The notes beneath the pieces were generated by a model. That model was not told the DNA's origin and ran no database searches. It was given only the letters and a program-made list of their open reading frames with translations. A stretch of DNA of 6,589 bases from an uncultured Lachnospiraceae bacterium (lineage in GTDB: Bacteria; Bacillota; Clostridia; Lachnospirales; Lachnospiraceae): the NCBI GenBank assembly GCA_910584115.1, contig CAJTYN010000166.1, forward strand, positions 1-6,589, given 5' to 3'. A program made the translations under genes and the position numbers. Below, piece by piece: positions 1 through 5,772 of this stretch. Each line of letters starts with the position of its first letter. Position 1 is the first letter of the stretch.

Positions 1-1071
1 GCCCTCCCCGACTTCTTCCCCCCGATAAGTCGACTTTCCGTTCTCAAACTCATACCCTGGGAAATATGGCAGTAGGCTCCCGGCTTCTCCATGTGTCCGC
101 TCCATCATCTCCGGAGCCGTGGCAGCAAGGAATTGATAAGTCTCCTCATCCAGATCGAACACCGGTACTGACATATCCCGATAGTTAAACCGGCCCTGAG
201 GCTTACGTTCTTTCCCAAATATGATACGGGTGGTCAACGTATTCGTCGTATCGTTCACACTCATACCTGCCAGGTCCGCCAATATCTGTCGGGCCGTCCA
301 ATCCCCGGATAAGTAATGAAAGGCCGCTTCTGTGGCGATCACATCATTATCGCAGTATTCAGCGACTTTCGGCCATAATTCTTCAGGGACCGGCTGATCC
401 CACGGCAGGCCGAGTTCCTTATGATGGATGCCCATCTCGATCTCCAGTTTCTTCAGGCTCTTCTTATTGCCTGCTGACGCAAAGTCATATACATCTGTAT
501 AAGAGACATTATAAGCCTCCCCGAAGAAACAGTTCGCGCTGCCATTGATGATCCTCTGAGACAGGTTGTAGAGCTGTTCATTCGAATACCCCATGAGCCG
601 TGCGTACAGGATATGATTATCGTACCTCCGGCAATTAAATCCGACCAAACGGAACCGCATCAACCCTTCTATCTCTGATGGGGACGGGTTGATCATGCGT
701 ACCACCGGTTTTCCCTCACCCTCCGCCTTCCAATTGACAAGAAAAAGATTTGGGAAGACCTCTACATCATAGAACACGAGCCCGTCACGTTCCGCCTCCA
801 CATTTTCGGACGGATCCTCCGACTTGAAGTGCATCTTGTTCACGAGCTTGATACAATACTCCGACTGGTGGGTGCTCCCGGCCCCGAATGCCAATATCGC
901 ATTGCGCATATCCGTCACATCATAGCTCAGACCACCGGTATACGCATCCTCCAATATCTTATGGATAAAATCGATGCTTGGTTTCGTCCCGGGGTGGATC
1001 TCTTTGTTCAGGTTCCTTTTTATGAGTTTCCTGAGTCCTTTCTCACTCATCATAGCGTCATGATCGATCAT
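1..1071 (-). CDS. DNA polymerase with 3'-5' proofreading exonuclease domain, partial (3' end outside window)
   Basis: I translated this by hand; the frame is open from the ATG at 1071-1069 to the window edge (357 codons). Seen: a DnaQ/Pol-type 3'-5' exonuclease with all three motifs. Numbered from the helicase start at 2877, Exo I is FYDVEVFPN (D704, E706), Exo II is FNCRRYD (N748, Y752, D753) and Exo III is YCDND (Y841, D845). The polymerase palm and fingers lie beyond the edge, so family A or B cannot be decided here. Inferred role: proofreading replicative polymerase of the phage. The ATG at 1071 has an excellent ribosome binding site, AAAGGAGG, with suitable spacing. However, the same frame continues upstream without a stop to base 1287, through residues of a primase-like domain, and beyond the TGA at 1288-1290 it joins the helicase gene. 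The product may therefore be a separate polymerase, the C-terminal part of a giant fusion, or both. I recall closely similar phage proteins in which helicase and polymerase are one chain; this is from memory and unchecked. Confidence 0.85.
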   Translation of the reverse strand, partial: MIDHDAMMSEKGLRKLIKRNLNKEIHPGTKPSIDFIHKILEDAYTGGLSYDVTDMRNAILAFGAGSTHQSEYCIKLVNKMHFKSEDPSENVEAERDGLVFYDVEVFPNLFLVNWKAEGEGKPVVRMINPSPSEIEGLMRFRLVGFNCRRYDNHILYARLMGYSNEQLYNLSQRIINGSANCFFGEAYNVSYTDVYDFASAGNKKSLKKLEIEMGIHHKELGLPWDQPVPEELWPKVAEYCDNDVIATEAAFHYLSGDWTARQILADLAGMSVNDTTNTLTTRIIFGKERKPQGRFNYRDMSVPVFDLDEETYQFLAATAPEMMERTHGEAGSLLPYFPGYEFENGKSTYRGEEVGEG

Positions 1072-1287
1072 CTTATCTCCTCCTTTCAGCGGCAGCCCCG
1101 AGCTGATCCTCGCGATCGGCAAGTCATTACATCTCGACAGCTTCCGTCTCAACGAACTCTTGCCGGTAAAGACTTTGACCTCTATGTCTGCATCGTACAC
1201 GCGGCTCAATCTCGTCACATCCCCTGTGTAGATATAGTGGAGATGCACGCCTTTCCCGCTCTTGCTGAATTCAGCATAAGTCGGCGG
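1072..1287 (-). other. In-frame coding remnant: C-terminal half of the primase-like (AEP) domain, between the TGA and the polymerase start
   Basis: These 72 codons keep the frame of both the helicase gene and the polymerase and have no stop. The translation is clearly protein-like: PPTYAEFSKSGKGVHLHYIY, then a DADIEVKVFTGKSSLRRKL stretch, then ISSGLPLKGGDK. SGKGVH (H545) fits the sxH motif II of archaeo-eukaryotic primase/PrimPol domains, and IEVKV (around E566) lies where motif III is expected. Motif I (DFD, 508-510) sits just upstream, at the end of the helicase ORF on the other side of the TGA. No convincing start codon with a ribosome binding site precedes this segment. It would be translated only by reading through the TGA, or not at all. 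The primase assignment is inferred from motif spacing. Confidence 0.7.
1075..1086 (-). promoter_or_regulatory. Internal ribosome binding site for the polymerase start at 1071
   Basis: On the minus strand AAAGGAGGAGAT lies just upstream of the ATG at 1071-1069. The 18 bases AAAGGAGGAGATAAGATG (1086-1069) match AAAGGAGGAGATAACATG (2897-2880), ahead of the helicase, at 17 of 18 positions. The site is inside an open frame, so it also encodes Leu-Lys-Gly-Gly-Asp-Lys. It supports independent initiation of the polymerase. Its activity is inferred from sequence only. Confidence 0.7.
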
Positions 1288-1290
1288 TCA
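1288..1290 (-). other. In-frame TGA (codon 530) separating helicase/primase N-part from primase C-part/polymerase
   Basis: Reading the minus strand, AGC AGA TGA CCG CCG ACT TAT shows a TGA with coding-quality sequence in the same frame on both sides. The distance from the helicase start (2877) to the polymerase Met (1071) is a multiple of three. The residue expected here in related phage proteins is, from memory, Trp (a ...WPPTYAE... motif), so one G-to-A change in TGG would give this TGA. It may be a true nonsense mutation, a sequencing error, or a leaky or recoded UGA. Confidence 0.75.
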
Positions 1291-2877
1291 TCTGCTCGCG
1301 GCTGCTATGTTCCTCTCGTATGACTTTTCCCCATCCTCATCCTTGATATCAAAGTCGATCACTATATGGTCTTCGGGCACTTTCACATAATGAGTCTTGG
1401 ATGTGTCCAGATCCGACAACTCCGTATCCACAGTGTCCCATTTTTGGGATGGGGTCCCTTTTTCTGTTGCGTATTGTGCAGGACATCCCGCACATTCTCT
1501 GTCAAATATGGACGGGATATCTTCAAATACGATCCGATACTCTTTTGTGTGACCCGGCACATCATCCAGCCGTCCTCTGAACTTTTCTGTCCTGAACCCA
1601 GAATAATAGTTCCATGGTCTGGATCCATCCTCAAGTGTCATCCTGTCGTCCGTATACTCCCTGAAATAGTTCTTCAGTTCCTCCTTAAATATCATCTTCC
1701 GCATGACATATGACGCCTTGGCATCATCACAATAGTTCTTATACATCTCCCAGGCCGCTTTCAATGTCGTACCGTCTTCTTTTTTGAATATGTGGTATGA
1801 GTCTTCCATAAAATTATAGAACTCATTCGTTGCCCCGAGCATGGCGATAGGGATGTATGTGTCGTAAGCCCCTGGGTCATCCATATACACCTTCTGGCAA
1901 TGCCATGCGATCGCCCCCAGTTCATATCTTATCTGCTCGACGGCCGCATCATAATCCTTTACGGACAGCTTGTTTCCGGAAGGACTCACATCGATGAGCC
2001 TCCTGATCAGTCCAGACTTTGCGTCCGTGATCTTTACAGGTTTGTTCGTACCGATGAACAAGAAACATCTGAACTGGTTGGAATATGCGGACTTGAACTT
2101 TTCATTGACAGTCATGACTTCGTGAGACACCAGACTGTTCAGCCGTGTGTTGTCTTCGATCCTCGACAGATCACCATCATGCTCTATGGCAACAAGGGGA
2201 TTTGACTTGAACGGCTCAAGAGCAAATGTATTGTTGACAGAGCCGAGATCTTTTGACCTGAACGTCTCACAATATCCTTCGAACAACTGCGTGATGATGT
2301 TCAGGACAGTGGATTTTCCTGTGCCTGCGGATCCATGCAGGACCATGAATTTCTGGATCTTCCTCGAATCCCCGCATACGACGGAACCGATCGCCCATTC
2401 GATCTTATGACGCTCTTCTGGGAGATACAGCGTAGACATCAATCGATCGTATGCCGATATATCACCTTCTCCGAGTGCATAGCTGAGCTTTTTGCTGGCA
2501 TAGTCCCCTTTCGATGTCTCGGTATTCGCAAATATGAGTCCATTGTCCAATGTGACGAAGTTGTCCCGCATCTGTCTCTGACAATATTTATGCCAGCTGT
2601 CGATCATCCCGGACTCCGCGTCCCACATATGGAGTATCCTGATGTTCCCATCAGATCTATCACGATTTTCCGCACCATATCTATCAAGTTCCCTGTCTCT
2701 GAGCTGTAAGGCATCCTGTTCATCCGTGGACCACAGCCCACGCTCCTCGATCCAGACTGCGTAGAAATCACCTCCTCGGATCATCAGGTCTGAACTCTTC
2801 TTGATGATGAATTTTGGATAGACCTCTATCACATCGCGTTTCTTACTCCGTGTCGCGATCATCAAAAAATCCAACAT
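1288..2877 (-). CDS. Phage SF3-type (D5-like) replicative helicase with start of a primase-like domain; ends at a premature-looking TGA
   Basis: 529 residues. The helicase core shows Walker A GSAGTGKST (182-190; K188, S189), a Walker B-like stretch LVAIEHDGD (228-236), a motif C-like FLFIGTN ending in N278, and Arg-finger candidates R292/R293 in SGLIRRL. This order is typical of superfamily 3 helicases and phage/plasmid D5-type primase-helicases: hexameric ATPases that unwind DNA at the fork. Residues about 460-529 look different. A CxxC (C462, C465) is followed by HIVIDFDI (D508, D510), which fits motif I of an AEP primase, and the ORF then stops abruptly. The domain continues in frame after the TGA, so the protein as annotated is probably truncated. 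The start at 2877 lies 10 bases after the AAAGGAGGAG site; a closer ATG at 2882 yields only a 6-codon peptide. The stop of the upstream gene (2896-2898) lies inside the same ribosome binding region, indicating one operon. Confidence 0.9.
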   Translation of the reverse strand: MLDFLMIATRSKKRDVIEVYPKFIIKKSSDLMIRGGDFYAVWIEERGLWSTDEQDALQLRDRELDRYGAENRDRSDGNIRILHMWDAESGMIDSWHKYCQRQMRDNFVTLDNGLIFANTETSKGDYASKKLSYALGEGDISAYDRLMSTLYLPEERHKIEWAIGSVVCGDSRKIQKFMVLHGSAGTGKSTVLNIITQLFEGYCETFRSKDLGSVNNTFALEPFKSNPLVAIEHDGDLSRIEDNTRLNSLVSHEVMTVNEKFKSAYSNQFRCFLFIGTNKPVKITDAKSGLIRRLIDVSPSGNKLSVKDYDAAVEQIRYELGAIAWHCQKVYMDDPGAYDTYIPIAMLGATNEFYNFMEDSYHIFKKEDGTTLKAAWEMYKNYCDDAKASYVMRKMIFKEELKNYFREYTDDRMTLEDGSRPWNYYSGFRTEKFRGRLDDVPGHTKEYRIVFEDIPSIFDRECAGCPAQYATEKGTPSQKWDTVDTELSDLDTSKTHYVKVPEDHIVIDFDIKDEDGEKSYERNIAAASR

Positions 2878-2882
2878 CGCAT
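2862..2882 (-). other. Possible 6-codon leader ORF overlapping the helicase start
   Basis: The ATG with the best spacing from AAAGGAGGAG (2897-2888) is at 2882-2880. It is not in the helicase frame and encodes only MRCWIF before a TGA at 2864-2862. That TGA forms TGATG with the in-frame Met6 codon of the helicase (2862-2860). Ribosomes loading here could re-initiate at Met6 or start directly at 2877. Whether the leader is used is unknown. Confidence 0.3.
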
Positions 2883-2895
2883 GTTATCTCCTCCT

Positions 2896-3444
2896 TTACA
2901 ATATCTCATCCAGATACCAGCACATCTGATACCATATCTCAACAGACCGCATATCCCGCCCGGCATCCTTTACCGTGAACAGGCCGCCTTTCCCATCCTT
3001 ACGATATCTCCGTTTCAGGAACCAGGACACCCGCTCATGCACATATCCCTCATCAAAACTCCTATCGTCCATCTCCTCCAGACAAAGGCTACGGACCATA
3101 CCCCAGAACCATCTCCCTGTCCGGTCGCCGATATCCGGATCATCCATGATATGCTCTTCACAGCGGATGCACAGAGCGACCATCATCTCAAGGACGCTGC
3201 ATGGCCTGTCATCCAGATATCTGCTGATCACAGCGCCCTTGTAGCCATTCTCATATCCAAACCGATAACGAAGATCCACACCGTCCTCCGCACGGTTCCC
3301 ATCCATCGGGATGATATATGTAAAATCCGTATCATGCAGATAACGCAGGAGACGGTCATAAGATCTGCCTCTGGATGGTCCCTCGTCACATATGATCTGA
3401 TACATCCATCCAAAATATGACTCTGTCATCTCATTCTTTGTCAT
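2896..3444 (-). CDS. Conserved phage protein of unknown function (182 aa)
   Basis: No enzyme motif was recognised. The protein is rich in Trp, Tyr and Met. It has a central segment (DRPCSVLEMMVAL, then CIRCEEHIMDD) and a C-terminal segment (DGKGGLF, then EIWYQMCWYLDEIL) that look conserved. I recall similar proteins of about this size in prophages of gut Clostridia, always hypothetical. No signal peptide or membrane segment is evident. The ATG at 3444 overlaps the upstream stop as TGATG, which suggests translational coupling. A TTG three bases earlier (3447) is also in frame and lies 6 bases after GGAGGT, so the start is uncertain by one codon. It ends with TAA, inside the ribosome binding region of the helicase gene. 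Confidence 0.85.
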   Translation of the reverse strand: MTKNEMTESYFGWMYQIICDEGPSRGRSYDRLLRYLHDTDFTYIIPMDGNRAEDGVDLRYRFGYENGYKGAVISRYLDDRPCSVLEMMVALCIRCEEHIMDDPDIGDRTGRWFWGMVRSLCLEEMDDRSFDEGYVHERVSWFLKRRYRKDGKGGLFTVKDAGRDMRSVEIWYQMCWYLDEIL

Positions 3445-4007
3445 CAATGAGATACCTCCGTATAGCTGCTATGATCCAGAAGGATCTCATAATCGCATCG
3501 AAGCCTGTCATTCCTGACAAAGACAGAGTCGTCTTCATATTCTCCGAAATGCTCCAGGGACTCGATACCTACGATCTCATCCACGTCCTCAACAGGCTCG
3601 TCTCCATCATCCGCCAGCACCCCGTCAGCATAATATGTGAGGCTTATCTTCTCGTAGTCGTCATACTCTCCAAACTCTTCCGGCCTGATCACATATGGTC
3701 TTTCTACTTTATCCATATCATCTACCGCCTCCTTTTCTCTATCAGGATAGCCGGCGTATCCGGATTCCTTGACTTTCTCCAGATAATCCAGGACACCCTT
3801 GCCATCCACTATCTCCTCATCATGGTCCACAGGATGCGTGAGCCTGTGCTGCCCCCTGTCCTCTTTATGACTCTTAAATATGACCTTTACCGAGTCGATC
3901 TCTTCCTGTGCAATCCGTTCGTACTTTTTCTTTGCGATATGCCAGGTCACCAATGAACCGGCTGCTGCACCTATGACGAATGCAGCGATACATGATCCGT
4001 TCTTCAT
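3444..4007 (-). CDS. Membrane-anchored acidic phage protein of unknown function (187 aa)
   Basis: Residues about 6-24 (CIAAFVIGAAAGSLVTWHI) form one hydrophobic N-terminal segment, followed by a basic KKK and a short helical, possibly coiled stretch (YERIAQEEIDSVK). The positive-inside pattern suggests an N-out membrane anchor with the rest in the cytoplasm. Residues about 60-150 are very acidic and probably flexible. The C-terminal part (YVIRPEEFGE, ISLTYYADGVLAD, GEYEDDSVFVRNDRL, CDYEIL) looks like the conserved portion, and I recall this ending from hypothetical phage proteins. The start ATG overlaps the stop of the small membrane protein gene upstream as ATGA and is preceded by GAGGAAGG. 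The stop is part of TGATG with the next gene, and a second TGA follows directly, so termination here looks genuine. The function is unknown. Confidence 0.88.
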   Translation of the reverse strand: MKNGSCIAAFVIGAAAGSLVTWHIAKKKYERIAQEEIDSVKVIFKSHKEDRGQHRLTHPVDHDEEIVDGKGVLDYLEKVKESGYAGYPDREKEAVDDMDKVERPYVIRPEEFGEYDDYEKISLTYYADGVLADDGDEPVEDVDEIVGIESLEHFGEYEDDSVFVRNDRLRCDYEILLDHSSYTEVSH

Positions 4008-4205
4008 CTTCCCTTCCTCTCCATGTCCAGTGTCATAGCCGTAAGGGCCAATCCCCCAAAGAGCAGTGAAACGCTCAACAGGATACCCCCGACGATATGA
4101 CGTTTGCGTTTCGAATCCAGCGTATAGTCCAGTATCGTTACGGCCGACTCAAATCCCTGATAACGCCGACAGCGTATATGATACGAGTGCTAATGTATTA
4201 TTCAT
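4004..4205 (-). pseudogene. Small single-pass membrane protein gene with a broken frame (or programmed +1 shift)
   Basis: A good ribosome binding site (GGAGGA, 4216-4211) precedes the ATG at 4205. The first frame gives MNNTLALVSYTLSALSGI and hits TGA at 4151-4149. In the +1 frame the sequence continues without a stop as ESAVTILDYTLDSKRKRHIV, then a hydrophobic segment GGILLSVSLLFGGLALTAM, ending in TGA at 4006-4004. That stop overlaps the next gene's ATG as ATGA, so the second frame is the one that fits the operon. Removing one base near 4152-4153 would yield a single protein of about 66 residues with an N-terminal hydrophobic part, a basic loop (SKRKRH) and one clear membrane segment. The alternative first-frame continuation past TGA lacks this character. 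The frame break may be a sequencing error, a mutation, or +1 frameshifting at AUU-UGA-G. The function is unknown. Confidence 0.6.
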
Positions 4206-4215
4206 GACTTTCCTC

Positions 4216-4728
4216 CTATTCATAGCTTGAAAAATAATGGTTCCCTACCTGGAACATGGGCCTGCCGTAAACGCTGTATCCATATGCGTTAAAGAACACG
4301 ACATTCCTGTCCCTACGTGATACCAGTTCCTCCCGCACAAGACCGATCATCTCATTCGTCACCCTGCACCGCGCAGCACGCCCATCCCACATGGACGAGA
4401 ATTGCGCTGGCTGATAGATGACCTCATATACCGTATCTGGAAAATATCCATGATCCACCCTATTGAGTATCGTGTCGATGACGAGTCTCTTTCCTTCTTC
4501 ACATTCCCCCTCCGCTTCAGCCATCGTGACCAATGCGATCAGGCCGATCTCCCTTTCTGACAGGATATCCCCCGTCACGATCGGTATCGGTGCCACAGCA
4601 GCCTCCGCTGTATAGCTCGTCACATCCATGACCTGTGCCTCTGTCTTTTCAGGCGTCGTCCCTCTTGTACAGGCCGTACAGATCAAGGCCGTACACAGGA
4701 CCGCCGGTATGAATATCTTCTTGTACAT
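4216..4728 (-). CDS. SleB-type cell wall hydrolase with N-terminal lipoprotein-like signal
   Basis: 170 residues. An N-terminal basic/hydrophobic signal (MYKKIFIPAVLCTALICTAC) is followed by a Thr/Glu/Ala-rich linker to about residue 53 and then the catalytic domain. Cys20 could be lipidated, but the lipobox is imperfect, with Cys at -3. The domain shows the pattern of the Hydrolase_2/SleB family: ALVTMAEAEGE (candidate catalytic E71), GKRLVIDTILNRV, YFPDTVYEVIYQPAQFS and, near the end, FQVGNHYFSS. The family cleaves peptidoglycan, originally in spore germination; phages and Clostridia carry many copies. Export and wall remodelling are inferred. The start is supported by GGGGAGG (4743-4737). 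It ends with TAG immediately before the ribosome binding site of the next gene. Its place beside replication genes, rather than in a lysis cassette, is notable. Confidence 0.85.
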   Translation of the reverse strand: MYKKIFIPAVLCTALICTACTRGTTPEKTEAQVMDVTSYTAEAAVAPIPIVTGDILSEREIGLIALVTMAEAEGECEEGKRLVIDTILNRVDHGYFPDTVYEVIYQPAQFSSMWDGRAARCRVTNEMIGLVREELVSRRDRNVVFFNAYGYSVYGRPMFQVGNHYFSSYE

Positions 4729-4752
4729 CTGATATACCTCCCCTATATATGA

Positions 4753-4788
4753 ACTACCCTCAGCTCAGACCGTGCAGCCAAGGGTAGT
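4753..4788 (-). promoter_or_regulatory. Hairpin in the leader of the cell wall hydrolase gene
   Basis: ACTACCCT (4753-4760) and AGGGTAGT (4781-4788) are perfect inverted repeats of 8 bp around a 20-base loop, in the gap before the hydrolase gene. No U-run follows on the minus-strand transcript, so it is not a typical intrinsic terminator. It lies about 10 bases before the GGGGAGG site and could be an RNA processing, stability or translation control element. The role is speculative. Confidence 0.35.
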
Positions 4789-4840
4789 CGAACATGTTCC
4801 GATATGGATCACCGGAACCGATCCCGCAGATCCCATCCAT
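4760..4840 (-). CDS. Possible 26-codon small ORF, or C-terminal extension of the DUF6353 protein
   Basis: Directly after the DUF6353 stop (TGA ATG) the same frame encodes MDGICGIGSGDPYRNMFDYP followed by WLHGLS and TGA. Composition and codon choice resemble the neighbouring genes. No good ribosome binding site precedes it, so it would rely on coupling with the gene upstream or on reading through the TGA. I do not recognise it, and it may simply be an untranslated leader containing the hairpin. Confidence 0.25.
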   Translation of the reverse strand: MDGICGIGSGDPYRNMFDYPWLHGLS

Positions 4841-5770
4841 TCATATGAGTTCCAAGATGTTGCCGTCCACATTGAAATCGAGCAGGATCACAGGCTCGTA
4901 TCCGTTCACAAAGTCACGGTTCTTTTCCCTATAGATATCGTAGATGCCGAAATCCACAAAATTATCCCCGACTGCGTTGTCCTCATCGTAGACCCATCCG
5001 ACGACTTGTCCTGCCTTTGTCCGCGGGATCCCGAGCATGTCGTAAACCTCGTTCAGGAACAGGTGCCCTCTGGACCTCAAGATATCGTTGGCATACTGTT
5101 GCTGCGCTCTCAGGAACATAAGATTATACTCGGGATCCTTTTCCCAGCCAGAGCATCCTTCGTCAAAGAAACGGGAATAGTCGCTGTATGTATTCGGATC
5201 CGCTACATCCACCGTCTTTGTGACCGTCTTCTCTTCCCCGTTCTCATCGATCACAGTCTCTTTGATCTCTCTTGCCTTGATGTTATACCGGAGCTGATGG
5301 TCGACCTCCTGTCCAAAGCGTTCTACCACACGCCCCCTGTAATCTTTGTACCTCTGTTCCGCGACCGTGAGGGCTGAAGTCAGTGCTACATTCCGCTTGT
5401 GGATGATATTGTTCGATGCCAGGATACAAGTGATGGATGCTATACCCAGGAGCACAGACGGAGCATAGAGCTTACCCAGATTGACTGCTGTGTTCCTATA
5501 GACGATGAGCAGATCCTTCTTACTATCTTCTTCCGTATACTCTTCTTTCTTATCCGGCTTTTCAAGATATCCATGGATGGTATCCACATGTTCTTTTGAC
5601 CGTTCGAGTATGCCGCTCACTTTTGTCGTTGCCTTACACGCCATGACCGCGCTGGCGACAGCTCCGGCCACACCTGCCACGATGAGGATCTCCGGGCTGT
5701 GCTTCTTCAGCTTCAGGCCGGCCCTGTTCAATGATTTATTTATACGTCCTATGATCTCTGTTCCTTTCAT
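4841..5770 (-). CDS. DUF6353-type phage membrane protein (309 aa)
   Basis: I recognise this as the phage/prophage family I know as DUF6353, by memory of its motifs: LKKHSPEIL at the start, EDSKKDL, KRNVAL, RYNIKARE, YSDYSRFFDEG and VYDMLGIPRTKAGQVVGW. Two hydrophobic segments, about residues 26-46 (ILIVAGVAGAVASAVMA) and 101-120 (YAPSVLLGIASITCILASN), flank a charged loop (about 50-95). They are followed by a soluble, mainly charged C-terminal half that ends in an acidic, strand-rich region (WVYDEDNAVGDNFVDFGIYD, then LLDFNVDGN). It is probably an inner-membrane protein with most of its mass on one side. No catalytic motif was seen and the role is unknown. The start at 5770 lies a few bases after the TAG of the DUF3310 gene and is preceded by AAGGAGG. 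It ends in TGA. Confidence 0.87.
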   Translation of the reverse strand: MKGTEIIGRINKSLNRAGLKLKKHSPEILIVAGVAGAVASAVMACKATTKVSGILERSKEHVDTIHGYLEKPDKKEEYTEEDSKKDLLIVYRNTAVNLGKLYAPSVLLGIASITCILASNNIIHKRNVALTSALTVAEQRYKDYRGRVVERFGQEVDHQLRYNIKAREIKETVIDENGEEKTVTKTVDVADPNTYSDYSRFFDEGCSGWEKDPEYNLMFLRAQQQYANDILRSRGHLFLNEVYDMLGIPRTKAGQVVGWVYDEDNAVGDNFVDFGIYDIYREKNRDFVNGYEPVILLDFNVDGNILELI

Positions 5771-5772
5771 AT

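Noticed and set aside
509..530. TATAAT-like sequence on the minus strand inside the polymerase gene
   Set aside because: No matching -35 element was found at a suitable distance, and it lies within coding sequence.
1383..1634. Minus-strand 83-codon frame inside the helicase gene
   Set aside because: It is fully contained in the helicase/primase coding region in a different frame, with no convincing start signal.
3228..3413. Minus-strand 61-codon frame inside 2896-3444
   Set aside because: It overlaps the conserved 182-residue protein in another frame, has no ribosome binding site, and shows no protein-like conservation.
4007..4151. First-frame continuation past the TGA at 4149-4151, which would fuse the small membrane protein to the 187-residue protein
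   Set aside because: That frame is open, but it encodes a low-quality sequence without a hydrophobic segment. The +1 frame gives a membrane segment and ends in the ATGA overlap expected of an operon.
4753..4788. Intrinsic transcription terminator
   Set aside because: The stem is only 8 bp with a 20-base loop, and no U-run follows on the transcribed strand.
1288..4843. Genome-wide reassignment of UGA to Trp (code 4 phage)
   Set aside because: TGG is used for Trp throughout and only one in-frame TGA within a gene body was found. TGA ends genes in tight ATGA (4004) and TGATG (3444) overlaps, the latter followed by a second TGA, so UGA must normally mean stop here.
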